Assembly: GCA_014860005.1 (NCBI GenBank)
Contig: JACZKP010000076.1
Coordinates: forward strand, 321,599 to 385,598
From: Verrucomicrobiota bacterium
GTDB lineage: Bacteria > Verrucomicrobiota > Verrucomicrobiae > Limisphaerales > UBA11358
Direction: 5' to 3'
DNA: 64,000 nt
The notes under the pieces were generated by a model, which worked only from the letters and a program-made list of their open reading frames with translations, searched no databases and was not told the origin of the DNA. Both the position numbers and the translations under genes were made by a program. Shown piece after piece: positions 24,578 through 34,335 of this stretch (position 1 is the stretch's first letter; each line of letters begins with the position of its first letter).

Positions 24578-25837
24578 TCATGTGCGCCTTTGTTTCCTCG
24601 CCGCTTTCTCTCCCACTGGGATAGTTTGCATGAACGCAGGCCGGCTGATCAGGATCACATCATAAAGCCCTTTAAGTCCCAGAAGACCTCGGCGGAGTTC
24701 CGCCTGTTCTTCAGTGCGCGCGCCGTCGTCCCAAATCACCACAATAACCTTTCGATAGGGGGAATCTTTGCGAAGATAAAGAGTCAGATCGGCGGCGATT
24801 TCTTCGGTCAACTCCTTCACGCTCTTTCCTCGATACCAGAATTTCACCTCGATAACGAGTTCCAACGCCAAAATGCAGAGGTCGGCGCGTGGTTGGTAAG
24901 TCCCCGTTGGAGGCAAATACTGTTCTTCCTCCAGAGCTGGAATCAGCGGTTTCAAAACAGCGTAGAGCATGCTTTGAAAGTGGTATTCGTTCTCGATGTG
25001 CCATCGGCGGGGTTGTGCGCCTTGCTTGGCCGTTCTCGGCTTGTCCTCCCAGGTCCAGCGTTGGAACGCCGTCGGCACGCGATGCAGAACCGTCGCCACA
25101 TCCGTAAGCGTGAGGGCGGCAATGTCGAAATCCATCGCCCGCTGGATCGCCCAGTCAATTGCAGCCAACCGCAACCCGGACTCGAAGCCGTCCGTCACAC
25201 TTGAAGCCTCGCTGAGGGCGTCTTTCAAGACACCGCTGACGGACTTTTCCGCCGGAGTGCTCCATCCGCGACGATGCAATGCCGCCACGAGCCACACTGG
25301 TTGAGTGCCATCGTTGCCGGTTGTCTTTGCAACGGCAATTCGGCGTCCCAAAATATCGAGCAAGCCTCGCCGCCAGCCTCCATCTTGAACCAGGCCATCT
25401 GCGTCCTTCCAAACTGTGGCAGACCACTGCTCGAAACGCTGGCGAATCTCGTTGCTTAAAACGTTCTCGGTTCCGGCAACGACGCCGGCGAAATTCAGCG
25501 GGTCAGCCACTACACCGCACGGTTCGCCTCCCGTTGCGAAATTTGGCCTCCCGATGGACCACTCCAATTGGGCCGCGAACTCCGCGGCAAAACGGTTTTT
25601 CAACGTCTCGACGCCACACGCAAATCCCAGCACCGCCACGTTTCGTGAATTACGCTCCGCCCCTTTCGAGGCTGCCGCCCGTGTTGCGGCTTCCTCCAGC
25701 AGCGCCAGCAGGTCGTCGCCCCGGAGCAGCCATCCCAGGAAGGCCGCCGCCAGCGGATTCTGCTTCGCGTCAGTTACGGCGGTGTTGAGGAAGACCGCGC
25801 GCGCGTCGGTTATCAACATGAGACTCTCCGTTTTCAT
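24578..25837 (-). CDS. PD-(D/E)XK nuclease associated with Argonaute
   Basis: The ATG at 25837 overlaps the Argonaute stop (ATGA) and is preceded by a strong GAGGTGG site, which favours it over the GTG at 25846. Of 419 residues, the first 270 are helical without a family I recognise. The C-terminal domain has RADLCILALELVIEVKFWYR: Asp319, Glu330 and Lys332 make a clear D-x(10)-E-x-K core, followed by a helix rich in Glu and VIVVIWDDG. This is a restriction-endonuclease fold. Nucleases next to inactive long-B Argonautes act as effectors that destroy cell DNA after guide-directed sensing; I infer the same role here. Position and overlap with the Argonaute gene are the main support. Confidence 0.78.
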   Translation of the reverse strand: MKTESLMLITDARAVFLNTAVTDAKQNPLAAAFLGWLLRGDDLLALLEEAATRAAASKGAERNSRNVAVLGFACGVETLKNRFAAEFAAQLEWSIGRPNFATGGEPCGVVADPLNFAGVVAGTENVLSNEIRQRFEQWSATVWKDADGLVQDGGWRRGLLDILGRRIAVAKTTGNDGTQPVWLVAALHRRGWSTPAEKSVSGVLKDALSEASSVTDGFESGLRLAAIDWAIQRAMDFDIAALTLTDVATVLHRVPTAFQRWTWEDKPRTAKQGAQPRRWHIENEYHFQSMLYAVLKPLIPALEEEQYLPPTGTYQPRADLCILALELVIEVKFWYRGKSVKELTEEIAADLTLYLRKDSPYRKVIVVIWDDGARTEEQAELRRGLLGLKGLYDVILISRPAFMQTIPVGEKAARKQRRT

Positions 25838-28170
25838 AGAAACCACCTCAGCCGATTTAGTCGCCCGTGAATAGAATCCACGCTGAAATGTGACAACCCG
25901 CTAAGTCGCCCCAAGAGGCGTGCGATGAGTTGCGAATAGCCGATGGTCACCGGCATCCCCGCCATGTCGAAGCTCTTCCAGGAATGGCACGCGAACGTAT
26001 AGACCTGCTCCGTCAGATACTTCATGTCAGTGAACGTCGAGGAGCGATGCAGATGGAGCAGCACTGGATACGGCAGCCCGTCGGTTGGTTTCTTGACTTC
26101 TCTCGATCCGGTCAGCGAAAGAATCGCGTTCGACTTGTTGAGCGTGAGATACGTTCCACGCATTGGCGCAAACTCGCCTTTCATCACGTCCACTCCTCTG
26201 GCGACTCCGGCACTGAATGATTTCGCCCCTGGATTGTCGCTATCGAATAAAACCGTGTCGTGGTCTTGGGCAACATGGAGGAACGCGAAATCAACATGAT
26301 AATCCTTCAAGGTCTCCGTGACTGCCTTCACCGCGTCGGCCTCCGTGTCCTTTAGCGGCTTGAACGAATGGAAGATCAAGCGGACTTCATCGCCCTTTTG
26401 CCAGTTCATGTCACTCCGGGCGCGCTCAATTGAGCTTGTGAGCATCTCCACCACGGCTTTGCCGTAATCTTCAAAGGGCACGGCGTTCGACATATTGCCG
26501 AGCAAGTAACGCCCCTCGCTCGTGAACATCGTCGTGATCCCGACCATGCGCTGTCGTGCGCCAAGCTTTGAGTCGCTGATTGACGTGCTCCCCAGCCCGA
26601 CGACCAACTCGTGCGCCATCGGATTATTCACTTTCAAATGCCACGGTGTTCCGCCGAGCTTCGCGTAACTCGCCAGCGCGATATTGCTCAAGATGAAATC
26701 CAAGCCCGATCCTTTGCGACGGCTGGTTTCGATCATGAACTCCTGAGTCGGGATTTGCTGGGAAAGGAACGTCGCCTTGGCGACCAGATACGGATTGGTT
26801 TCGCCGCGCATGTCGTGGCTGGCCTCATTCACCTGCACATAGGCCAGATGCCAACGTTCTGCTTCGGTCGTGACCGTGGCCAACGCTTCTTGCGCCGCCT
26901 TGCGATAGGCCAAGGCTGTTGCGTTGTCCGCCAGAAAGAAACGCACGTCTTTCCCTTGCAGCCTGTATGTCTTGATGAATCCGTTTGGAAAGAAGCATTT
27001 CCGCCCCGGTTCGTTGTGACCCTCCAGCAACTTTTGGAGAAATTGTTCCACTTCGCCTTTTCGGCTGCGCTCGCAAATGACGCAAATGCGCGGCGTGGAC
27101 GGCGTGAATCCTTGCTGGCTGTATGGCCCGTGTTCAAAAATTCCGCGCTTGGCGTCGTTCAACGCCGGCTTGTTGAACGTCCGGTCAAACACGTAGAGAG
27201 CCTGTGGCGCTTGGTGGACCGTCGGAAACCGTTTTCCTTTCGTATCGAGATGCGGCAGCACGGGTGCTTCAAGCCCCGGAAGCAAGCGGAGTGATTTTTG
27301 GGTGAGGCGATTTTCAATGCGCGTCAGTTCACTCAGTTTTTTCGGTCCGACTTGGGCCGCTGACTGTAGATCAAACAACTGCCGATCAATGGTATTCGCC
27401 CTGCCTTTGAACGTGGCATTGAGACAGCGCATGAACCCGTCGTAGTCCGCTTCAATCTCGACATCCTTCGCCTCCACCGTGTTCCGGCCCTCGCGACAAT
27501 CCGTCAGTTGCAGCGTATTGCCGCTGATTGCAGCGACTCGACCGACCAGCCGTGCGCGTGGCTCGATGCGGGCATCGTTGAAAGGCGATTTCTCCGACAC
27601 ATACAAGCCAGTTACATCAAATCGCTCCGCCAGCCATTCCGAGCACGGCCGGGCGATGCGCCGATAAGTATGATGGTCGAACACCAGGCCCAGGAATGGG
27701 TCTTGCCCGTCAAATTGAAATACGCGGGCCTCAATCGCGTGCGCTAGCCGCACGAGCAACCACGGTGGAACGGTTGCTCCGTTCACCGCCTGTGCGATGA
27801 AGTCGTGCTCCTTCTCGGAGGACAAAACTTTCAACGGCCCAACGTCTACGATTTTCCGACCCGCCTTCCCCGCGAAGCTAGCGATGAAGCTCTCGTTCAC
27901 CAGTTGGCGCGCCACGCCAAGGTTTTCTCGCAATCGAATCTTCTTTGTCTCCGGGGCAATCGTGCATGCCGCGCCATCCAGCCGCACCGTGTAAATCAGA
28001 TCCAGCTTCTTCCCGTTCTCCTCCACGCTCACTCGATTGAAAGCGTGCGTGCCGGCGTGAGCCTTGCGCAATTCGCGCATCGCGTCTCTAGAATCGAATG
28101 GCTGGACTCCCACCGAGATTTCGACGTCGGGCAAGTTGATTGGAAAAATGTTTAAGTGTAGGTGGTTCAT
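25834..28170 (-). CDS. ago: Catalytically inactive long prokaryotic Argonaute
   Basis: The product has 778 residues from ATG 28170; a TTG 9 bp upstream is possible. The length and order (N, PAZ-like region, MID, PIWI) fit long pAgos. MID: about 357-515, with ICVICERSRKG and NPYLVAKATFLSQQIPTQEF, the guide 5'-end pocket. PIWI: about 517-778. The first catalytic Asp is replaced (VVGLGSTSIS where active Agos have GxD), the strand before the third acid reads IFHSFKP, and the last catalytic position reads PVTIGYSQLIA. So the DEDX tetrad is missing and the protein should bind guide and target without cutting, as in long-B Agos. Those act with a separate toxic effector. Here the gene sits between a SIR2 gene (5 bp upstream) and a nuclease gene (overlapping). 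Confidence 0.9.
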   Translation of the reverse strand: MNHLHLNIFPINLPDVEISVGVQPFDSRDAMRELRKAHAGTHAFNRVSVEENGKKLDLIYTVRLDGAACTIAPETKKIRLRENLGVARQLVNESFIASFAGKAGRKIVDVGPLKVLSSEKEHDFIAQAVNGATVPPWLLVRLAHAIEARVFQFDGQDPFLGLVFDHHTYRRIARPCSEWLAERFDVTGLYVSEKSPFNDARIEPRARLVGRVAAISGNTLQLTDCREGRNTVEAKDVEIEADYDGFMRCLNATFKGRANTIDRQLFDLQSAAQVGPKKLSELTRIENRLTQKSLRLLPGLEAPVLPHLDTKGKRFPTVHQAPQALYVFDRTFNKPALNDAKRGIFEHGPYSQQGFTPSTPRICVICERSRKGEVEQFLQKLLEGHNEPGRKCFFPNGFIKTYRLQGKDVRFFLADNATALAYRKAAQEALATVTTEAERWHLAYVQVNEASHDMRGETNPYLVAKATFLSQQIPTQEFMIETSRRKGSGLDFILSNIALASYAKLGGTPWHLKVNNPMAHELVVGLGSTSISDSKLGARQRMVGITTMFTSEGRYLLGNMSNAVPFEDYGKAVVEMLTSSIERARSDMNWQKGDEVRLIFHSFKPLKDTEADAVKAVTETLKDYHVDFAFLHVAQDHDTVLFDSDNPGAKSFSAGVARGVDVMKGEFAPMRGTYLTLNKSNAILSLTGSREVKKPTDGLPYPVLLHLHRSSTFTDMKYLTEQVYTFACHSWKSFDMAGMPVTIGYSQLIARLLGRLSGLSHFSVDSIHGRLNRLRWFL

Positions 28171-28175
28171 GGTGA

Positions 28176-29372
28176 TCAAGTCGTGAGAAAATTGATGATG
28201 TCAGTTCCATGGTTCTGAGCCGCATCTTGAAAACCTTCTAAGTAAACTCTGCACCTTTCGTCGCCGGAAACCCAAGGATTAGCGTAATGGCCATCCACGG
28301 GGAGAGTTCCACGACTCAGAGTTGTCAGATGACGACCAATTACAAATGGCGGCCAAGCGTTCGGAATCCAATTCGGGGCTCGCATCTCGGGTCGAACGTG
28401 ATCCACCACCACAACACGCCGATTGTCATTGTGGATTCGCGTTATTCGACTCAACAAGTGATTGAAATGTAGGTCTCCAAATGAATAACCAACAATCAAC
28501 AACCGGGGATTCTTAAGCAGTGCATCGTGAAAAACTGCCTGATATGTGGAATACGGAAGTCCAAGCAATTTGTCCGGCTTGCGTTGGCCGGTGATTATTG
28601 GTCCTGCCGTTGCTCTTTCTCCGGACTGAGCTTGGTTTCGGGAACGACCGAACCAATTCCGCCTCGCATCCACGTGAGAATCGAATCGGTAAAGGTCTTC
28701 ATGATGATCTTCAAAAAGAAACCGATTGGGGGTCGTAAATCGCGGATAGCCATAGAACACCGAGCCGTGCAGATGGAGCATCCGTGTTCTTGTCGAGTTC
28801 ACGATTTGTGATGGATCGAATCGACATATTCCCGGATCAAGCAAAGCATAACCGTCTTCCCAAACACTCGTACCCAAACTTTGCTCGATGCAATTGTCAT
28901 AGTTCAACGTCGCGATGTCCCACGGACACCGGCTGGTCGCTTCCTGCCAGAAGCGAGAAAACCATTGGTGCGCAGCATGCGGTGCAAATCCGTTCACGTA
29001 GGAAACAATGTGGTTGGCCACTTCATCAATGATATGGTCGCCCGCCTGAATGAGGGTGGTATTGCTGTGGTTGGCGGCGGCGGTCGGTTTTACAAACGCT
29101 CCAATGGCAGGCTTGAAGGCCTTCGCTGTTCCACCGGCTCGCAATGAAATCAGCGATTCAACCGCATGAAAGACGTCTTCGAAGTTCGCTGACTCTGGTG
29201 CAAAATGCTGGTCCAAAGCATCCGCGATTTGCTGGATCGCTGGCACTTTCACCTTCGAGTTTGGAACTCCATCCCATTGTTGCCGAAGCTTGATCGCGTT
29301 GGTTAGGGCATTCGTCGTCGGCCCTCCTATGTTGAGAGCCGCACCCGCACCAATGAATGCTGTAACGCTCAT
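28176..29372 (-). CDS. SIR2-like NAD-dependent effector
   Basis: The ATG at 29372, 5 bp after the previous stop, gives 398 residues and places the nucleotide-binding loop at the very start (VTAFIGAGAALNIGG, residues 3-17); longer in-frame starts are disfavoured. Further SIR2 landmarks are IATLNYDNCIEQ (Asn157, Asp159), MLHLHGS (His202) and LLIVGYSFGDLHFN (about 291-304). Such defence SIR2 domains hydrolyse NAD and stop cell growth when triggered. The conserved Asn and His are present, so activity is expected. The gene directly precedes the Argonaute gene, as in SIR2-associated Argonaute systems. The C-terminal 80 residues carry no feature I recognise. Confidence 0.85.
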   Translation of the reverse strand: MSVTAFIGAGAALNIGGPTTNALTNAIKLRQQWDGVPNSKVKVPAIQQIADALDQHFAPESANFEDVFHAVESLISLRAGGTAKAFKPAIGAFVKPTAAANHSNTTLIQAGDHIIDEVANHIVSYVNGFAPHAAHQWFSRFWQEATSRCPWDIATLNYDNCIEQSLGTSVWEDGYALLDPGICRFDPSQIVNSTRTRMLHLHGSVFYGYPRFTTPNRFLFEDHHEDLYRFDSHVDARRNWFGRSRNQAQSGERATAGPIITGQRKPDKLLGLPYSTYQAVFHDALLKNPRLLIVGYSFGDLHFNHLLSRITRIHNDNRRVVVVDHVRPEMRAPNWIPNAWPPFVIGRHLTTLSRGTLPVDGHYANPWVSGDERCRVYLEGFQDAAQNHGTDIINFLTT

Positions 29373-29377
29373 GGCTT

Positions 29378-30142
29378 TTAGATCAATTCCCCCTGCGTCG
29401 GCGCTGCCGCTTTCTTCTCCTGTGCGAGACGTTGCACATCGCTCCACGAGAGGACGAGGGCGTTGTAGGCGATGGCTTCCTGCGACCATTTGCGACGCTC
29501 GCAAATTGTGTAGAGCCGATACGACAGGTCACGAGCCACTTCGGCTTTTGCTCCGAGTTGGTGGATCAATTCCGCCGCCCCGGACTCGCCTTGCTCCAAA
29601 CGGCGGATCAAGTGATGCGTAATTTCCCAAATCGTCAGCCGCTTGTCCGTGGCCGGATTCCAGTCCGCGTCCAACTCCTCTTTCTTAAGAGCGGCCTCGA
29701 CCGATTCCGCATAGTGTCCTGCATCAAAACGAGCTTTCGCCGTCTTCACGACTCGCTCATGCAGCAATGACCAGAACGTTTCTTCAAAGTCTGTTGCCGG
29801 AGCAGCAGGAGTCTCCAAAGTTTCCTCCATGTCGAGTTGGGCGATGAGTTCCTCCAAAACGACGAGCCGTTGCTTGAGCTTTTTCCGCCTCTCGCGTTGA
29901 TCCTCGCGCGGGTCAGGGGTTTCGCCATCAACCCAAGCTGAAAATGGTATCTCTTGGAATTGGTGAACATGCTCGTTCCCCTCGCCGAATGCCTCCTCCA
30001 CACACTTCGCGCAATTGGCAGACCAAGTATCGAGAATGGTGTCGTTGACACTCGTTGCGGCGAGCATGGACTCGCCTCGTTGTTTCATCGCGGTCAACTT
30101 CCGCCGAGCGCCGTTCTTGGTGATTTCTTTGGGTGCATTCAT
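29378..30142 (-). CDS. Ymh/TIGR02391-like helical protein
   Basis: The ATG at 30142, 3 bp after the preceding stop, gives 254 residues; the longer frame to 30400 would run deep into the upstream gene. A charged central helix (about 75-100, REDQRERRKKLKQRLVVLEE) is followed by FWSLLHERVVKTAKARFDAGHYAESV (in pieces: LLHERVV, RFDAGHYAESVEAA). The latter matches the L-HP-I-A-F-GHY--AV helix pair of the TIGR02391/Hypoth_Ymh family. Members are linked to abortive infection and may be HEPN-like, but no activity is established. The C-terminal third is helical and ends KAAAPTQGELI. It lies in the middle of the operon between the sacsin-like and SIR2 genes. Confidence 0.6.
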   Translation of the reverse strand: MNAPKEITKNGARRKLTAMKQRGESMLAATSVNDTILDTWSANCAKCVEEAFGEGNEHVHQFQEIPFSAWVDGETPDPREDQRERRKKLKQRLVVLEELIAQLDMEETLETPAAPATDFEETFWSLLHERVVKTAKARFDAGHYAESVEAALKKEELDADWNPATDKRLTIWEITHHLIRRLEQGESGAAELIHQLGAKAEVARDLSYRLYTICERRKWSQEAIAYNALVLSWSDVQRLAQEKKAAAPTQGELI

Positions 30143-30147
30143 GCGAG

Positions 30148-33100
30148 TTATTCGGTTTCGACAATTCGATAGCGCGCCGGGTGCAGCGTGATTTGGCGCG
30201 AGTTTTTTAGTTCCAAAAGTTCCTGGCCCGTGAGCGCGCATGGTGCGTGGTCGTCGCCCACGACAACCATCGTGGTCGAGCATGGCTGCTGGCCAAACAG
30301 AGTCCATAGCTCGGCGGCAATCTCGACGCCGTTCGCGAGCTTCTGCTCCGTGACCCAAAGGCGGGAAACCAGTTCGCCCCTGGCAGCCCGCTCCTCCCAA
30401 TTGAACGGGCTTTCGGATTTCTTAATCCAGCGACCGTCGGGATGGGTGAAGCATTTCTCGGTGGCGTGCCAGCGGAAGCCGCGCTGCCGCGCGTAAATTT
30501 CAATCAGTGTCGGCTTGGGCGGAGTCGGCGGTTTCGGTTCTGCTTCCTCCGTTCTATCATCATCGGTTTCGGATTTGGCGGCGTCATCCTCGCCTTCTCC
30601 CGGTGGAACGTCCTCCGCATTCTCTGCGGGAGTTTCTTCGCCCGTGGTTTCGGATGTTTCGTGGCTTGTCTCTTTCGACTCGGGAGATTCATCCGCCCCC
30701 GGCTGCGAATCGGATGATGCGGCCTCGGCGGGCCGCACCGCCAGTTCGGGCTGGGCGTCCAACCCGAAATGCGCTTGCAGGTATTCGGCGACAAATTCAG
30801 GCGTGCGGTCAATGCACGCAGCGACGGCATCGGCAACCTGCTTGTGGTCGAACGGGCGGGCCAATTCGTCGGCCAGGTCTTTGTAAAGCCGCACGGTGGA
30901 TTGCCCCGCAACGTAAAGCTTCGCGTCCTGCCAAAGCACCTTGGGCGTGAATGGCTCACCAGCGGGCGCGCCTTCGACGTAGGGCGTCACATCAAGATGC
31001 GCAAACGTGCTCCACACGGTCTGATGCAGCCATTGGGCGACCGTTCTGACGCGATGCGTTTCCTCGTCGTTGGAGAATTTCGAGCGGCACAATCCCTCCG
31101 CGAGCACGGTCAGCCATTCCCTCGATCCGCCGGTACGGGGAGATTCTACGAACCTCGTAACGCGAAATTCGACGACCTCGCCCAGATTTCGGATGGCGAC
31201 GAACGGCGGCAGTTGCGCGATCTCCACGCTCACCATCTGGAGATTCGCTGTGGCGCACTTGATGGCTGGGAACAGTTCGCCCCACTTCATCAGTGACTGC
31301 ATTGTCAGCCGATACTTGAGGTCGTTCACCGCCACCCAAGTTGAATCGAGGGTGAGCCAATGCTGACACTCATTCCAGATGCGGACGGGGTCGCGTTGCA
31401 GCGCGGCGCGGACGCGCTTCGCCGCGGCGGCGTCCACCTTCGCGCCACTCTCCATAGATTTCAGCCATTCAATCGTACGTTCCAACGCGGGGCGTTCGGG
31501 CACTCCGATTCGCGGCCACAGCCCGAGGTTGCGCAATGATGTGTGAACGCTCGGTGAGCCGTTGTCCTCGTCTGGGAAAATGGAGAGTTCGCCCGAAGTC
31601 AGCCATTCGCCGGTATCGGTGAGGATGATCGCCTTCTGGTTAAACGCTTCCTTGATAGGGCTTAATTCTGCGGGAGTGCAGCGGACGGCAATCCGGTCCA
31701 GCGCCTCGTAAAACCGGGAGATTTGCGGAAGGTGCTGCAACGGTTGCGGCATGCCGGACAACGTGTGCAGGCGACTGAGAAGCTTGTCGGCATCCGCCGG
31801 CGTGTCGCGCACACCGAGCAACTTCAGGAGTGGTTTGGTGCGCTCGGTGTCGAGTTCCAGGCGGATGAATGGCTCGACGCCACGCAGCGGTTCGGTTTCG
31901 GGCGTCAGGAGGAAAAGCTCGGACGGGACATGAAACTTGCCGTGGCTGTCCGGCAAACAAGGCACGGAGCGCAAATGGTTGATCCACTCGGCGGGAATGA
32001 AACCACAGTCGAGGGATTTGTAATATGTAGTGCCGTTGTGCCGAACATCTGTTTCGGTCTTTTCGCCCCAATGATGAGTCGGGGCAGTGAGAATCCCTTC
32101 CGTCACAGCAGCCCAGACAGCGGGGTCGGTCTTGGACAGTTTTTCCCAATGCTTCAGCAAGTCGGACGGGAATCCGAAATCCACGACCGTGAAGTCATCA
32201 CGTCGATAGTGGAATTCCGCCGGTTCATCCGCCCCACGCGCCGTGACAAATCGCGTCACTGAACCCCGGCTATAGAGCTTCTGTTCCTGTCCGATGATGG
32301 GCGCGAACAGCAGCAGTTTGCTACCCGGCGTCCTGCTCCACTGCTTCCATGTCTCGGCTTTGCAGGATTGAAAGTTACGCGAGTAGTCTTCGTGCAAGAG
32401 GTGTTCTTTCGCCCAGGATGCCGGAACGATGTCTTCGATGCTGCCGGTTTCATCCACCACGACGCCGTGGCTGAAGTCGCAGAGGCGAAGGGCTTCGCTC
32501 ACATAACGGAAGCCTTCGGGGATGCTTGCGCCGAGCGCAGCCATGATGTGCGCGACCCGCACGCAATCGGCTAAGGCGACTTCTTTACCGGTGAAGATTC
32601 TGAGAGATGCTTGCGCCGCGATACGGTCAACCGAACTTGGCTCGTGTAACGCCAACACTTGTAGCAGGCTGTATGCGGGATCGACCTTTTCGTTCCATGC
32701 TGGAGTCTTCTTCGGAGCTCGCTTGGAGATCCATGCAAGCCACTCACCGTCCAAAGTGGCTGCGTAATCCATAATGAATTTCCAGTCCTCCGGGGTAAGC
32801 AAATCACGTCGTGATGAGAGTCGGACCACGCCGTTCGAGGCGTGAAGAATCTTGCCGCCATCGACTGGCACAATCTTCATGCGACGCCGGCGCTCGTTGT
32901 TCCAGTCGTGACTGATTTCGTTTTGCACGAACGCCCACAGGGCGTGAAGCTGCGGCCACGATGCCGGACGTGGGACGTTGTCGCTCTGTTCCAAGAGCTG
33001 GAGCGCTCCATCGGAATCAACGGTATTGATCCAGCCGTGCGATCTCAGCTTGTGAACGGATCCGGAGACTTCAGAGGCAAGCAGGCAATTGCTGCCTGGC

Positions 33101-34323
33101 GCGAACAGCTTCAATAATTGCCCGGGTTCCCAAACGGCGAATAATTCGTCGGGAACCGCAACGCATTCACCCGTTTTCGCAAGCTTGCCCGAAGTCGTCA
33201 GCACCAGGCGCTGGCCGTTTATCTCAGCCAACATGCTCTCCAGGATGATCTGACTGCATGTGCCATCGAGACCAGGAGCAAACTGAACCGCGCCCTTTAG
33301 CAAACTGTAGGCCTCCGCCCGGTCCCTAAATGGGAGATCATCGTTGCCAAGCCATTGAAGCATGGCCTTTGCGGCGAGTGTGCCTGCACGTTTCAGAAGC
33401 CATCGGTTTGTAGGAGATGTGGCCGGGTCTTTGATCGCAAATCGGGCTGGGTCCTGAATGAAGGGTGCATTGCAGGAGAACGGCAGATCCAAGCCCGCTC
33501 CAGTCGGCAGGACGACGTAAAGCCGGTTAGATTCGGACAAGCCCAAAACAATTTCAACGCGGCATGGTGGGAGATGCAGATCTTCCGCGACCAAGCCTCT
33601 TTCGGCGCGTATTTCTTCTGCCGCCTCGTCAGGAAAGCAAACCTCATCGCTCTGTACCAAAAGCAACTTTTGCGACTCCTCGCCGGTCAGCTTGACCCAT
33701 GACGAATCCTGCACCGGCCCTTTGTGGAGCGGTTGTCGCTTGATGGCCTTTCCTTCAATGGCAAGTTCCTTGAGGGTATTGAAGAAAAGCAACGAGGCGG
33801 GACTCTCCGACCATTCCTCAAAATTCCTCCGCAACTCCGCAGTGCGGTTTCGATCTTGGATTCGCACCCGGATAATCGTTCTCTGAACCGGTCGGGCATC
33901 GGAGATCCATATCGGCTGGGTGAACCGTTTTTTCTTGAAACAGACGGCCAAGGTCGGCGTGCGGACTTCCACAGTGTCGCCGAGACTAAAGGTTGATTTG
34001 AAACCGACTCCGCGAAAACCGATCGTGTGCAACGTGCGTTTGTTGGAAAATCCAAAACGGCACAGCGAAGCGAATTGTTCTGCAGTAAAATCTGTCCCGT
34101 CATGCGCGAAGATGAAAGTGTCACCTTCGATGCGCACTGAGGCGCTTTTGGCGCCGGCATCATCCGCATTTTGAAGCAACTCGGAAACGACGTGACGCAC
34201 ACTGGTCTGCACTTGGCGAAAAAGTTGGTGCCATGGCGCAGCTATTTCCGGTCGATTCTCCAAGAGTTCCCAGTTTTCCCGAGCCTCCTGTTCGATCCGA
34301 CTGAAATAGTTTGGCGGTTGCAT
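30148..34323 (-). CDS. Large sacsin/HSP90-type (GHKL) ATPase protein
   Basis: This 1,391-residue protein has a GHKL ATPase domain at its N-terminus. The N-box is SELLQNADDAGAKSA (residues 47-61), a Asp-Gly box lies in FAHDGTDFT (72-80) and the lid IGFRGVGFKSTF is at 101-112. This is the sacsin N-terminal type. About 1,000 residues without recognised domains follow. Then comes a very acidic, Pro/Glu/Ser-rich linker (about 1170-1265, e.g. PGEGEDDAAKSETDDD), and a C-terminal module of about 120 residues beginning IEIYARQRGFRWH. Sacsin-like ATPases recur in bacterial defence loci, where they may act as sensors or chaperones; the mechanism is unknown. It starts 12 bp after the helicase gene and is probably co-translated with it. 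Confidence 0.8.
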   Translation of the reverse strand: MQPPNYFSRIEQEARENWELLENRPEIAAPWHQLFRQVQTSVRHVVSELLQNADDAGAKSASVRIEGDTFIFAHDGTDFTAEQFASLCRFGFSNKRTLHTIGFRGVGFKSTFSLGDTVEVRTPTLAVCFKKKRFTQPIWISDARPVQRTIIRVRIQDRNRTAELRRNFEEWSESPASLLFFNTLKELAIEGKAIKRQPLHKGPVQDSSWVKLTGEESQKLLLVQSDEVCFPDEAAEEIRAERGLVAEDLHLPPCRVEIVLGLSESNRLYVVLPTGAGLDLPFSCNAPFIQDPARFAIKDPATSPTNRWLLKRAGTLAAKAMLQWLGNDDLPFRDRAEAYSLLKGAVQFAPGLDGTCSQIILESMLAEINGQRLVLTTSGKLAKTGECVAVPDELFAVWEPGQLLKLFAPGSNCLLASEVSGSVHKLRSHGWINTVDSDGALQLLEQSDNVPRPASWPQLHALWAFVQNEISHDWNNERRRRMKIVPVDGGKILHASNGVVRLSSRRDLLTPEDWKFIMDYAATLDGEWLAWISKRAPKKTPAWNEKVDPAYSLLQVLALHEPSSVDRIAAQASLRIFTGKEVALADCVRVAHIMAALGASIPEGFRYVSEALRLCDFSHGVVVDETGSIEDIVPASWAKEHLLHEDYSRNFQSCKAETWKQWSRTPGSKLLLFAPIIGQEQKLYSRGSVTRFVTARGADEPAEFHYRRDDFTVVDFGFPSDLLKHWEKLSKTDPAVWAAVTEGILTAPTHHWGEKTETDVRHNGTTYYKSLDCGFIPAEWINHLRSVPCLPDSHGKFHVPSELFLLTPETEPLRGVEPFIRLELDTERTKPLLKLLGVRDTPADADKLLSRLHTLSGMPQPLQHLPQISRFYEALDRIAVRCTPAELSPIKEAFNQKAIILTDTGEWLTSGELSIFPDEDNGSPSVHTSLRNLGLWPRIGVPERPALERTIEWLKSMESGAKVDAAAAKRVRAALQRDPVRIWNECQHWLTLDSTWVAVNDLKYRLTMQSLMKWGELFPAIKCATANLQMVSVEIAQLPPFVAIRNLGEVVEFRVTRFVESPRTGGSREWLTVLAEGLCRSKFSNDEETHRVRTVAQWLHQTVWSTFAHLDVTPYVEGAPAGEPFTPKVLWQDAKLYVAGQSTVRLYKDLADELARPFDHKQVADAVAACIDRTPEFVAEYLQAHFGLDAQPELAVRPAEAASSDSQPGADESPESKETSHETSETTGEETPAENAEDVPPGEGEDDAAKSETDDDRTEEAEPKPPTPPKPTLIEIYARQRGFRWHATEKCFTHPDGRWIKKSESPFNWEERAARGELVSRLWVTEQKLANGVEIAAELWTLFGQQPCSTTMVVVGDDHAPCALTGQELLELKNSRQITLHPARYRIVETE

Positions 34324-34335
34324 GATCCCAGTGAG

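Noticed and set aside
25834..29372. SPARSA-type short Argonaute with SIR2
   Set aside because: The Argonaute is 778 residues with a full N-terminal half, MID and PIWI; short pAgos lack that N-terminal half and pair with a SIR2-APAZ fusion.
29505..30400. Upstream extensions of the SIR2 and Ymh-like frames
   Set aside because: The extensions overlap deeply with the previous genes and read as Arg/Gly-rich translations; internal ATGs 3-5 bp after the preceding stops fit operon spacing.
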